Below, in pieces: positions 31,233 to 42,159 of a stretch of DNA of 64,000 nucleotides. Made by a program: the position numbers and the translations under genes. This DNA is from Trema orientale (taxonomy: Eukaryota; Streptophyta; Magnoliopsida; Rosales; Cannabaceae). Location: positions 817,655 to 881,654 of the forward strand of contig JXTC01000056.1 in NCBI GenBank assembly GCA_002914845.1. The letters run 5' to 3'. Position 1 is the first letter of the stretch. Each line of letters begins with the position of its first letter. The notes below the pieces were generated by a model. That model saw nothing but the letters and a program-made list of their open reading frames with translations. It made no database searches and was not told where the DNA came from.

Positions 31233-31795
31233 ATAAGTAAAGTGGAAAAATATACCTTCCGATAATGAACCCAAGCTTCTGATCAGATTTTTTCGCGATG
31301 ATAAGTAGAAAAATCCGGTAAATATCAGATTTATTTGCGAATTTGGATTTATATTATGAGTTTCAGTGAGGTTTTATGGTGAATTTAGGTTTGGATTATG
31401 GGTTTCAGTGAAGTTTTATGGAGAAAAAGTTCGAGAAAAAGAAAAATCGTGGAGATGTTTTCGTCTAAGATAAAGGAAAGTGAGCGAGAAAATTTTGGAA
31501 GAGAGGGAAAATGCGAGAAAGTGGCGGAGAAGAGGGAGAAAGCGAGGAAAATGGGCGAGAAAGTGACTGAGAGAAGGGGGAAAACGTGAGGAATTGGGCT
31601 TCTTCGATCTGGGCTTGTCTAGAGTAATTTTGGTATTACAAATTACAACGGACTTTGGTTGTGGACATATTGCTATAATGTACGGGCTGTGGTCATGAAT
31701 TGAGTTCTGGACCTTAAAGTGGTTATATATCTATCTCGCCCAATATAAAAAGATGGACATATACCACAATTTCTTATATTGATATGTATATATAT

Positions 31796-32238
31796 GGGCA
31801 CGTCCAGTAGGTTTTTTTTTTTTTTTTTTCTTTTAATTTATGCATAGTATCAATTGGGCCAATAAAAATTTATCATACATATTTTCATAAAAATTTATTA
31901 TGTATATTTTTTTAGGACACGTCTATAGTAGGGGCGTCCCTGCATAAGGCCCTGTCTACACACCGTTTGATGGGAATCTGTGTATAAATAGATTCCCCAC
32001 AGATTCCCGTTATTCTCCACAGATTCTCATCAAACGGTGTATAAAGGGTGGCCCTACGTAGGGACGCCCCTACTGTAGCCCTCCCCATTTTTTTATAATA
32101 AAAAATACGAAAAAAATAACATTAATGATACACGTCTTTTTATATAGCCGTTAAATTACTATTAAATATTGATCGAACTGCTAAAAAAAAAATTACCTAC
32201 GCATAGGTGAAAAAAAAAATACCTATTGGATTGGCAAT
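31796..32238 (-). mobile_element. MITE, CCAGTAGG family, copy 2, interrupted
   Basis: Inverted copy of the 7211-7422 MITE. The outer end GTCCAGTAGG with its poly-T run and the inner end CCTATTGGATTGG with its poly-A run both match, as do interior segments (AGCCGTTA, AATAACATTAATGAT). It is split by the 172-bp Mutator-type MITE at 31915-32086. It lies about 55 bp outside the right arm of the giant inverted repeat. Confidence 0.75.
31915..32086 (+). mobile_element. Mutator-type MITE, copy 3 (172 bp), nested
   Basis: Same family and length as 13894-14065: starts GGACACGTCTAT and ends GTAGCCCTCCCC. A perfect 9-bp target duplication, ATTTTTTTA, lies at 31906-31914 and 32087-32095. It sits inside the older CCAGTAGG MITE, which dates it as the later insertion. 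Confidence 0.93.
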
Positions 32239-33464
32239 CTATAAATATATATATATATATATAATTTTAATTAATGACTGTCATTAATATTTAATGGGTT
32301 GTTAGCCAAAAAATATCGTCATTATTAATTGTATTTTATACATAACTCATACAAAATGCATTGTACCTGTTCATAGTTATTTCATAAAAATCACTATTTA
32401 AGTCTGTTTGTCTGCACCAAGTAATAAAAACCAATGTGCAAACCTAAAAGCTGACTTGAAGCAATAAGCAGTTTCAAGCTTTCATGCATTGAATGAGCCC
32501 ACAGGATGGAGAGTCAACCATAAAAGTAAAATGGAAGGGTTAAAAAGCGCCTTCAAAGAAAACTCATTGGTCTCTAACTATAAGATATCACTTTTTTCAG
32601 TTACGTATGAACAAACTTTATCTTCCATCATGCACCATTACAAGCATGATAAAAGTGAAGCTAAAAGTTTCTAAAATACAACGTGTATAAGAATGGAAAA
32701 TAGCAATTTCTTATTCCCGGAGGCTATGCTTGAAATAGCATTTCAATTACAAAGCATTGTGTCTAGAGGCAGAAAACTCAGTTGCATCTGTTTTTGGTGC
32801 AATGCGGATGAGCGATAAGTAACCTAACACAAGAAGCAGAGAAAAGATGATATTGTATAGATAGTAGAGTAGACAAGAGACGATACAAGCAAGAACCCAC
32901 TGAACTTTTTCTCCCTAAGCGTAAACTCTCAAATCACACCAGAATCTAATCTCCCACTGCCCCCCTCACAGAACCGTATATATGGCCCAATGCTTATTTC
33001 TTAACTATGAGATATTCCCTGAATTGCCCTTGGCTGAAATTCCATAAAAGCCCCTGACCCTGAACTAATCAACAATCCCAGACTTTCCACGCTCTGGCTT
33101 ATCAATGTGCTAAACAGCCCTGCCCATTACCAGAAAGAGGACTTCTTTTAAAGCTTGACCTTGAACGCCCAATAAAGCAATAACCCCCACCAATTTAATG
33201 CACAGCCATATATAGCAAATCAAATTTGAATCTTGCAGGTGATAATCAATCTAGATTTTTGTGCGCAAAACAAATTCTTAAATATTTTTCCTTCAGAATG
33301 AACAAAACAAATGGACTAGAGTAGATTATTCTTAGTAGGGGAAAAATGGCACTGAATGCCAAACATCATTCAATAATTATTACCAGGAATGGTCTCATAA
33401 AAATATAAATAAATCACTAAAAATACAAGCAATAGCACCTGGAGTTCCCACACTACCACTGCCT
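32239..33464. other. Intergenic and 3' untranslated region of PPA6-like gene
   Basis: No coding region found. The segment 32830-33190 is less AT-rich and has no stop-free frame of note; it may be an old retrotransposon fragment. The final 200-250 bp probably include the pyrophosphatase 3' untranslated region. Confidence 0.45.
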
Positions 33465-36400
33465 CTATAGAAGTGACAACTCTCCAGCAGGAATAGATCT
33501 CTTGACTAGTTTAGCCCATGATTCATTGGTTTCGGTTATGACTTTAAGAGCATAATCCTGTTCAAGACACAAAATTATTATAGAATCAGATTCAAGTGCA
33601 TTACATAAACCGCCTAAAACAATAAATATGGACATTACTTTCACTAGGAGAGTAATTTTTGCATAAGCAGACAAGGAAAGCCACAGCCCCTGATAAAATA
33701 TCTAACCTAGCAGTGCCTTTTTCCTGCTATCCATGAGACCATGACCACTTCACTAACATATCTCAGTTCACAAAAAACGGTTTTTCTGATCAAACCAACC
33801 AAATATATTGGCATCATCAAGTATAATTCATCTGGCTTTTTCATGAGGTCAAAGTCCCATCATGCTTGAAGTATAAATATCCATGCTGGACTATAAATGG
33901 AACACACACAGGCGTGAATCAAAGAAAAAAACTCATCAAGATACGTTGTAGGGCAAAATACCAAAAGATTAGGCCAGCCAATTATGCCTGATATATTATA
34001 CTGATAAATGCATATATTTGCCCATCAGGAGTCTACTGAGTACTGAAAGAGAAGCCAAATATGAAAGGAAACCGCAACTACTTCCTAAAACTTGAAAGTA
34101 GAAAGGATGAATTAAGAGAAAGAGCTAGAGAAAGTTGGAAAAATTAAGTAAAATGTTAAACTACCTTATTTGCTGCTTTGTTGCCAAGACCAAACTTGTT
34201 AGCAGGCTTTCCGTCTGGGATCTTGTAATCTCTAAACCAGTCCCTTATGGCAGTGAGAGTGCCCTGAAGATAGCCAATAAATTAGGCCCCATGAATACAC
34301 AGCTAAATCCTAGCTTAGATAACTTCATCTCCAAGAAAGAAGATTCCATATAATGAACGTAAAGCCATAGGAAGCAAGATTTAAAAAACAGAAAAAAATT
34401 AGAATCTTAAAACCAACAATAGGTCCCCATTTACTGCCATAAAAAGAGACAGAAATGAGCCTCTGCAAAATCCTATTCACTGCTACCATAACCTTCCTAT
34501 ATCTAAGATTGTACAAAATCTCAAAATCTTACTAGTGTTAAACCCAAAGGGAAACTAAGAACATTGCTCTTACCAACATTAATAGCATAAAGGTTTTAAA
34601 CATTTGAAAAAAAAAAACAAAAAACAAAAAGAAACTCTTTCCCAACAACTTCTTCTAAACCTCCTACTCTCAAATTCTCTTTGAGTACATATGTTTTCTT
34701 CCTACTTTACTTAATAATTTAATTCTTCTCCCTTAGCTTACGTTACATTATGATCAGGCTCCTCTGACTTCAAATCCACTAAAGCATAGATAAGGAAACA
34801 ACACATAAAATGAGTAGAAAAGAGACATACCGGGAAATGCTTCTCGACGTCATCAACATCATTCACAAGAGAAGCCTTTGGATCATCCAGTGAAATTGCA
34901 ACTATTTTCCAGTCAAGTTCTCCCTCATCAATCATAGCTAAGGCACCCAAGGGCTTGACTTTAAGAATCTCACCAATCTTTCTCTGACGCTCACCAATCT
35001 CAACAACATCAACTGCAAGTTAAAGATAAAATGAACACTTTGATCCTTAAAACATATTTACCTAGGACAAGAATATGCAAACGAAAGCAAAGCAATTCTA
35101 CCTGGATCATTATCTCCAAATGCCCCTTCAACTTCAGAGTTAGCAAAGGATGGGTCTTCCCATGTTTGTGGAAGCAATCCATAATTCCAATTAATGTTGT
35201 AACTGAACAAAGCGTACCATTAGTTAAAAATAAAATGTCTACAGGAAATTAATGTGAAAAATATACTACCTACTTAACCATCAGGACATAAGGCAATTAA
35301 AATTACGAGAACAGTTGAAGCCTTGATGGTGCCACAATTAAGTTAACGGCCATGACTGGTTGTCCTTTTGTTTTCCCTTGTGCTTGACTTATCAATTTTC
35401 CCCAAAATTTTGCACATAACAGTATTACGTATAATTTTGCATATAATGATATTATAAGAGAGATGAATTCTTAGGAAGAAACACTATCAAAGGAATAACT
35501 CAGAATAGAGAGAGAGGAGAATATACAAATGGATACTTCGAAATCAAAGATCAACTGATAGCCAGAAGTATAATAATTAAGATCACCTACTGTCTACTGA
35601 GATTTACTCTTGCAGTAGATAAATTATAAGTATCCATTATTTCAGACAAGAGATGGCTCCATAAACTCGTATGTTTCGTACAAACTGTTTCATAAACAAG
35701 TAGGATGCTAAAACAACACCCAAACTTACATACATGCACGTCAATAGACACGGATAATACACTGTATAAAGACTATTGTGTCTAGAAAGCCAAATGACAA
35801 AAAATGACAAAAAAATAAATTTGGGGAAAACTAAACTATTGTGTCTTACGGATAGTATCGAAGCTTTCCCTTCTTTGTATCCTGCTTAATTGGAGTGTGC
35901 GGCTCATCAGTAGCAACCTCCATCTTTGCACTAGATTCTTTAGGAATCTCAACAATAAAATTGAAAATATTGTCTCCCAAGTGCAACGGAATATCATGCC
36001 AAGGGGAAACCTGTACAGATAAACCAGGTTTGTATCAGGTTGACACAAATTGAGAAGTCAACCCCAATCATTTGCGAGTTGACCCTGATTGACTTTCCAC
36101 AGAGTACAACTCATGGACAATGTGATCACATGAAAAGTATTATACATTTCAGTTGACTATTATAAAGATAAGATTCAATTCAAGAAAGGGTAGTAAAGCA
36201 AGAAATTTCTTAAGACCTTTAAAATCCAACAATTTATTTATCATATGAAATGGTCAAATATCTACCTTGTAATACTTCCAATCTCATGATTCATGGACAT
36301 TCAGTACAAACTAAAATCAAGTCAAAATTCACTTGATCAATAAATAAATATCTAACCACGCCAAGAAAATAAAAGGTTCAACTTCTTTATCCTGCAGATC

Positions 36401-37106
36401 CCACTACCTACACAAGATTGAACTATAATTACTGAAACATAATTACATAAGAACCCAAGTGCAGACAAAGTTTAACAAGCAAAAAATGAAAAGTTCAACC
36501 AAAAAGTTTACAAAGATATGAACTTTATCGTCTTTTTTCCTTTCGTCTCCACAAATTTCTATGCTTTATACTTATTCTAAGCAATGTTGGCCACCATTCT
36601 TTTCCTAACTCTAAGTACGGTACAAAAGGTATCATTTTCATTTCACTCTTAACTCTTTCTGTTCAGCAAAGTAGTCAAAGACATTCATTTTTACCAGCCA
36701 ATGTTTTATATCCAAACACGAATACATCTTTCATTTTCCTTCATTTTCTCAGCAACCAAACACACACCAGAAAATTGAAATAACAATAACGACTAATATA
36801 TATTTTCTAATTGGATGAAAGTAGAACCTTTTTTCCAGAACCGTCGAGGAAGAAGACTCGGTAATCTAGGGTTTCAGGCTGACCTTCCTCCTTGATCTGA
36901 ACCTGAGGGTTGTAGATAGCGCGACAAGTGAAGGACCTCTTGGTGGTCGACGACGAAGCTAGCCTCCTGGTGAAACAGAGGCTGGTCCTGTACGGAGCAC
37001 CATTCTTGGGGAAGAAAGGAGTGGCTTTGGAGAGAAAGCAGGAGGTCGTGGCGACGGCGGCGGTGCTGGTGGTGTTGGCCACGGTTAGAACTCTCGCGGT
37101 CGCCAT
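33465..37106 (-). CDS. PPA6: Soluble inorganic pyrophosphatase, chloroplastic
   Basis: Hydrolyses pyrophosphate to two phosphates in the plastid stroma, pulling forward reactions such as ADP-glucose (starch precursor) synthesis. Six exons on the minus strand, all with GT-AG borders: 37106-36828, 36010-35850, 35202-35102, 35012-34831, 34263-34165, 33557-33465. They join to 915 bases, 304 residues plus stop, close to the roughly 300 residues of Arabidopsis PPA6. Residues 1 to about 62 are Ser/Thr/Ala/Arg-rich and almost free of acidic residues, typical of a plastid transit peptide. The family I pyrophosphatase signature DNDPVDV is at 177-183, in metal-binding position; [15 protein letters not shown] (141-155) and the lysine-rich [12 protein letters not shown] (255-266) are also family blocks. 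I chose MATARV at 37106 because the in-frame ATG at 37241 adds a 45-residue extension in likely 5' untranslated sequence. Intact, probably functional. Confidence 0.95.
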
Positions 37107-37300
37107 GGATGGACCGATTCGAAGTGGCGAGTTGAGTCGAGTGAGAGAGAGAGTTAGAGAGAAATTACGATTGGGTGTGGGAGTCTGAGTCGAGTGGAAA
37201 AGTAGAAGAAAGGGCGAGACGTTTGGGGTTTTGAGCCACAAAACAAGTGGTGACCTACGATTGGGTGATTAATACCTTTCCAAGTGGAGAGAAATTACTG
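37107..37300 (-). promoter_or_regulatory. 5' untranslated region and core promoter of PPA6-like gene
   Basis: The minus strand upstream of the start codon carries CT-rich tracts (reverse of GAGAGAGAGAG near 37141-37152), as plant leaders often do. The gap between the start codon and the Tourist-like MITE is only about 195 bp, so the promoter must lie partly inside or beyond that element. Confidence 0.45.
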
Positions 37301-37657
37301 CCCGTTTGTTTCGCCTATTTGGATGTGTGTATTTAAATAGAAATTGTGGAATGGGTTATAATTGGAATAGAAGACATTTGAATGGAAAAAATAGTGGAAT
37401 GGGTTATAATTAGAATGGGAGTATTGGAATGGACCATTCAAAAACACCTCTTCCCCTCCATTCTCATCCAAGACACAAAAATCCATTCAAATAGTTGATG
37501 TGACTGATGAACCATTTGAATGGAAAAACTAAATTGTTGAAACAAACACTCATTCCAAAAGACCATTTGAATGGAAAATTTAGAGTTGTTGAAACAAACA
37601 CTCATTCAAATGGATTTTCCATTCCAATGGAATGGAATGGGCGAACCAAACGGCCCC
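37301..37657. mobile_element. Tourist-like (PIF/Harbinger-type) MITE in promoter
   Basis: About 357 bp. The left end GCCCGTTTGTTTCGCC and the reverse complement of the right end GGGGCCGTTTGGTTCGCCCA are matching terminal repeats of the GGCCGTTTGG kind. A 3-bp TAC lies at each border (37297-37299 and 37658-37660). The interior is made of CATTTGAATGGAAAA-type units in both orientations. It lies about 195 bp before the pyrophosphatase start codon. Confidence 0.65.
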
Positions 37658-37911
37658 TACACCCTTTGTTTACAATCCACTCGTAAGTAGTGATTACGGG
37701 GGAAAGAAAATTAGTCATTTAGCTGATATTTGTCATTTGTTTTCTCGATTTTGTATTCAAGTGTTTTAGGTCATGTTTAGTACACTGTATAAAGGCTCTG
37801 TATTGTATTAATTAAATATAATATTGTGTTTGGTTGTGTCTTTATATTGTATTATCTAATACGACATTAAAATTTAATACAATACGGAGGGTATTATCTA
37901 ATACAAAATAA

Positions 37912-38052
37912 GGAGGGGTCTACAGTAAGGGCGCCCCTACGTAAGGCCTCCCCTTATACACCGTTTGATGGGAATCTGTTTATATACAGATTCCCATCAA
38001 ACGGTGTATAAAAGGGGCCTTACGTAGGGGCGCCCCTACTGTAAACGCGCCC
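37912..38052. mobile_element. Mutator-type MITE, copy 4 (141 bp), nested
   Basis: Short version of the same family, lacking 31 bp of the central loop. It starts GGAGGGGTCTAC and ends GTAAACGCGCCC, and the inner arms ACCGTTTGATGGGAATCTGT remain perfect. An exact 9-bp target duplication, ACAAAATAA, lies at 37903-37911 and 38053-38061. It is inserted into the Tourist-like element. Confidence 0.92.
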
Positions 38053-38499
38053 ACAAAATAAAATGTCTGTATTACATAATTTTAACTTTAACGTAATATT
38101 GTACAATACTGACTCTTCTCACTTTTTCTATTCTTAATTTTTCTCTAATCACTTTCTCTCTCATGTCACTTTATCCTTTTCAAAAGTGGTATTTGTCTAA
38201 ATAAATTTTTAAAAGTGGTATTTTTCTAAATTTATATCTAAAAAAATGATTTTTCATGAATAATTTTTTAAAAAGTGGTAATTTTACAAGTGGTATTTTC
38301 CTAAATTTTTTGTAAAATAGTATTTTTCTAAATAAATTTTTAAAAATGGTAATTTTCAAAATTAACTTTTTAATACAACATCTTAATACGAATGCAACAC
38401 CAAACACAGTATTGTAATAGAATTTCTTTTAAAAGGTGGGGCTTAACTAATAACCACCACTTACTACAAATTAAAGGAAAATGACACACACACACACAC

Positions 38500-38580
38500 T
38501 ACCAAGGTTTGAACCCATGACCCCCCCAAACACACACACATAACCCTCAAACCTTGGACCAACTGAGCTAACCCCAGTTG
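38500..38580 (-). repeat. tRNA-like segment with pol III boxes (SINE head?)
   Basis: On the minus strand, GTTAGCTCAGTTGG matches a pol III box A (TRGCNNAGYNGG) and GGTTCAAACC matches a box B (GGTTCRANNCC). They are about 50 bp apart, with a CA/GT run between. It reads like the tRNA-derived head of a SINE or a tRNA relic. It does not fold into a recognisable complete tRNA, and there is no clear SINE body or tail. Confidence 0.5.
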
Positions 38581-39760
38581 GCTAAAAAAATTTTACAATA
38601 CAATACAATACAATACGGCGCACTAAACGTGGCCTTAGGCGATAAAGTTGTTCTTATTTTGTCATTTCACTTTTAATTTAGCGTTGAAATACCCCTAAAA
38701 TGGCAGAGTTGTTATTCTTTTACCCCTTCAACTCTAACATCGTTAGAAAATTGTTAATGGATAATAGCTAAATAATTATTTTACTTTTTAAATAGATAAT
38801 AAATATCTTTTACTATTTTTTTATATTAGATATTCTAAAGAACTAGTTTTTATGATTAAATAAATAAAATAAACGAAAAAAGGTAAAAGAAAAATAATTT
38901 TTTAACAGTTATATATATAGATATGTGTGTGTGTAAAATAAAAAATAGACAAAATAGAGCAATTTTTACGTTAATTCATTAGTGTTAAAATATTTTTAAA
39001 AATTATATAAAAAAACTGCATATTATCATATCTAAAAGACTTTTTAGAAAATGAAATGACTATTTCTTCTCTTATTTTTCATGAAAAATAGTCATTTCAT
39101 TTTAATAATTTCATGAATTTGCTCTTTTATTTTTCATATTTTCATGATCTCAAATAAATAAAATAAAATGACTATTTTCTATGAAAAATAAGAGGATAAA
39201 TAATTATTTTATTTTCTAGAAAGTCTTTCAGATATGAAAATATGCAGTTTTCTTTTTTAATAACTTCTAAAAATATGTTGACACTAATAAATTAATGCAA
39301 AAATTGTTCTATTTTGTCTATTTTTTGTTTTACATATACATATATAATCATTAAAAAACTATTTTTCTTTTATCTCTTTTCGTTTCTTTTATTTATTTAA
39401 TCATAAAACTAGCTTTTTGAAAATGTCTAAGATAAAAAAAAATAGTAAAAGATATTTATTAGCTATTTACAAAGTAAAATAATTATTTGGCTATTATTCA
39501 TTAACAATTTTCTAACAATGTTACAGTTGAGGGGATAAAAGAATAATAACTTTATCAATTTAGGAGGCATTTAAATACTATGAAGGGACAAAAGAAGAAC
39601 AACTTTATCATTGTATGGAGTACTTGAATATTAAGTCAAAAGTGAGAGGATTAAAGAATAACAAATTTGTCATCTAGGGGGCACTTGAATTCAAAGTCAA
39701 AAGTGAGAAGGCAAATTCATACTAATGGCAAATATCATGGGGCAAAATGACTAATTTTCC

Positions 39761-40455
39761 GAGTACGGATGACAATTCGGTTTACAAATTACAACAATTC
39801 GACGCTACTATAACATGATTTTTTGCAAATTATGGTCAATGAAAATATTTGTGAGCTGAAATTGGATTGATGCATTTAACGTTAATTAAGAAATAAATTA
39901 GGCTCGGGTCAATCCGTTTGACATGAAATTGAGCTGCCAATAAATATATAAATAATTAAATAATAATAAAAAATATTTTTAATATAAAAATATAAAATAA
40001 AATAATATTACTTTTTACTGTGTACTATAAATACTTTTTTTTGTCCTGGAATATTATTCTTTTTTTGCTCTAGACTGTGTACCATAAATAAGGAGTGAAT
40101 ACTTTAAACGAAAAATAATAGTAACAAATGTGGATCACAAACAAATTGGTAGATCAAAAGCGAGTTGTGAGTAGGTGTTATTTATCTAAATGGGTCAAAT
40201 GAGTTGGGTTTGAGCCAGCCCATTTATATGTGAGTTAGGTTAGTATTGGTGATTTTTCGACATGATAAATCATAGGTTCGAATTCAAATTTAAAGATAAT
40301 ATATATGTATATATACTAGACATCAATCCAACATGAACTCAACCCGCTAACACGAATTGTCACCCTTACTCGTGAGTTATGAGCTAGCTATGGAAGTCTT
40401 TTTCTTTCCTTATTTTCATTTTTTGAAAATTTTGGAATAATTAGTTTCTCTTTTT
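39761..40455. other. Intergenic, no gene seen
   Basis: AT-rich. At about 40190-40370 it contains words such as GGTTTGAGCCAGCCC and CAACCCGCTAACACGAATTG, which look like scraps of a dispersed repeat. No reading frame of note. Confidence 0.45.
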
Positions 40456-40983
40456 GGGATAAATTTAGTAATAGTCTTTGAATTATACTTATTGTATCAC
40501 AATTTTCAACTTACAAAATAATGGCCCTTGAATTATGCAATTGTTACAGCAATTGTCCCTTTGTCATAAACTATTAGTTTTTAAACATAAAATAGTAATG
40601 GTCAAAGTATATGATTAGGCATTATTCACTTCTATAGTCAGAATCTCGATTTTAGCCAAAATTGCTAAACTGTGGGCTTTGCACATGACTCATTTTTATT
40701 AAAAATTTACCAGTTTGTAAAAGAAAATGGTTATTGCTGCAATAACTGCATTAGTTTTGGTAGTTTACTATGTAAGTTAAAAAATCAAAATCTCATTCTT
40801 AACCATAGCTACCAAACTGTATGCTCTATAATGAATTAATTTTGTTAAATATTTAACAGTTTGTGACGAAAAGATCATTGTTGCAATAATTACATAATTC
40901 AGGGACTATTATCATGTAAGTTAAAAATTCAAGGGACAGTGGTACAACATATATAATTTAGGGACTATTAATATTATTAACCC
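40456..40983. repeat. Foldback MITE (about 528 bp)
   Basis: The left end (TTAGTAATAGTCTTTGAATT) and the reverse complement of the right end (TTAATAGTCCCTAAATTATA) match with a few changes. The match continues inward through CAACTTACA(A/T)(A/G)ATAATGG/AGTCCCTTGAATTATG-type blocks for over 150 bp. Noncoding. Confidence 0.7.
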
Positions 40984-41699
40984 TCTCTTTTTTAAGTGTA
41001 AGACTTGAGTGAGAAATATAACGAGTTTAGAGGTGCTAAATTTTTTAAACTGAATATTTACTTCCTCGAAAGGAAATAAGGTCTCTAACTTGTGAAGAGA
41101 TTCAATGAACTTAGACTTGGAAAGCTGAACTAAAAGATATCAAAAAGAAGGAAAGAAAAACGGAAATTTGATGTTATATATAAAAAATTCAAAGGAATTG
41201 AAAAATTCCGAGTTTTAAAGTTTTTGAATTCGGATTTATGTGAAAAAATATCGCTTTTAAAAAATATTTAGAAATATACCATTTTTGATTAATTGATTAG
41301 GTATTTGAGGCAACCGGTCAAGTTATATTATGCAATCAGACTAGTTACCTCAAGTAACTCGATTGGTTATCACAATTGATCCATTTTGCTACCTGGAATA
41401 CTTTGAAAAAATATAAATTTTGTGTAAAATAAAAGTGATATTTTTCTACATAATTTTGGAAAGTGATATTTTTAAACAAATTTTTAAAATTTGATATTTT
41501 TCTAAATAAATTGCATTTGTTAAAAATTCAACATATTTAGGATTTTTTTAGTTCTTTGGACTCTACTCTTGGAGTTTTGTAGATAGCCAAAAAAAAAAAA
41601 AAAAAAAGCTAGACCAAAGGGTAACCAAAATTGGTAACATGCCAATTCACCAATATATATATATATATAGATTAAAAAAAAAGAAAAGTTATTTGCCAA
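40984..41699. other. Intergenic, no gene seen
   Basis: AT-rich, with GTGATATTTTTCTA-type repeats at 41430-41515 that also occur at 38180-38350, a poly-A run at 41590-41606 and a (TA)n run at about 41655. Confidence 0.45.
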
Positions 41700-42042
41700 A
41701 AAAAACCTGAAGTATAGTCTTTCTACAAATTTAATCCTGCATTTTGGCTTGTGCAAAATTATACCTCAATATTTTAAATATCTAAAATTTATATATTCTG
41801 CATATAAATTGACCAACACATTTCTCACTAAACATAGAATCTAAATTGAAGATATATTATTTTTGATGACTAACACAAAAAATCTATTGAAGATAACTTA
41901 AAACAGTTAGCATAAATCATCCAATTTGTGAATAGAATGCACAAATTTGTAGGAATTTGAAATATGGAGGTATAATTTCGTACAAGATAAAAGACATAGT
42001 TAAAATTGCAGAAAGATCATACTTCAGGTTTTTTTTTTTTCT
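41700..42042. repeat. Foldback MITE (about 343 bp)
   Basis: The left end AAAAACCTGAAGTATAGTCT and the reverse complement of the right end AAAAACCTGAAGTATGATCT are almost identical. The inverted match continues inward through TTTCT(A/G)CAA-type blocks. Noncoding. Confidence 0.7.
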
Positions 42043-42159
42043 GTTGCAGTTATACTTAAAAAAATTATATTAGGCTAAAATGCAAAGATGTCAAAGTGGA
42101 TAGAAAAATCCAAAAAGAAATAACTTTTCTTCTTGTATGATTGATTAGTGTTGCGAATT

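Larger units (their letters stand above)
20161..31740. mobile_element. Giant inverted-repeat Mutator-like (DUF1985-carrying) element
   Basis: Two long arms are reverse complements: left 20161-27230 and right 27309-31740, around a 78-bp spacer. Both outer ends share GGGCGAGATAG followed by ATATAACC, and the match stops just outside them. In a sampled stretch of about 115 bp (left near 21100-21215, right near 30670-30785) only one base differs, while the last coding exon differs at 16 of 109 residues. The right arm lacks left positions 23202-25468 (2.27 kb), and its assembly gap stands for about 700 bp with 319 Ns. With these two corrections the arm lengths agree within about 10 bp. Each arm carries a decayed DUF1985 gene, as in Kaonashi-type Mutator elements. 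I see no transposase and no matching 9-bp target duplication. Confidence 0.85.
27309..31740 (-). repeat. Right arm of the giant inverted repeat
   Basis: Reverse complement of the left arm. It is shorter by a 2.27-kb internal deletion (junction at about 29060) and carries an assembly gap. It ends at CTATCTCGCCC near 31740, the mirror of the left terminus. Confidence 0.85.
37769..38634. mobile_element. Tourist-like MITE with TTA target duplication
   Basis: An 866-bp element. Its first 22 bases (GGTCATGTTTAGTACACTGT then AT) match the reverse complement of its last 22 at 17 positions, and all five differences are transitions. TTA occurs at both borders (37766-37768, 38635-38637), the target duplication used by PIF/Harbinger elements. 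It is rich in AATACAATAC units and contains two smaller insertions: the 141-bp Mutator-type MITE and a tRNA-like segment. Confidence 0.75.
37705..39760. mobile_element. Large foldback element, host of a transposon nest
   Basis: The outer ends are inverted: GAAAATTAGTCATTT at 37705-37720 and AAATGACTAATTTTC at about 39745-39759. The arms match across hundreds of bases; for example GATAAAGTTGTTCTT at 38641 mirrors AAGAACAACTTTATC at about 39595, and a block at about 38725 mirrors one at about 39520. The centre is near 39090. The left arm is split by the Tourist-like element at 37769-38634. No coding sequence. A target duplication is not clear. Confidence 0.7.

Noticed and set aside
20161..31740. 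Giant inverted repeat as a pure assembly artefact
   Set aside because: The arms differ: 16 of 109 residues in the last exon, a 2.27-kb deletion in one arm only and a distinct central spacer. A duplicated contig placed in reverse would be identical.
31741..31749. 9-bp target duplication of the giant inverted repeat
   Set aside because: The nine bases outside each terminus (ATATTGATA on the left, AATATAAAA on the right) do not match well enough to claim one.
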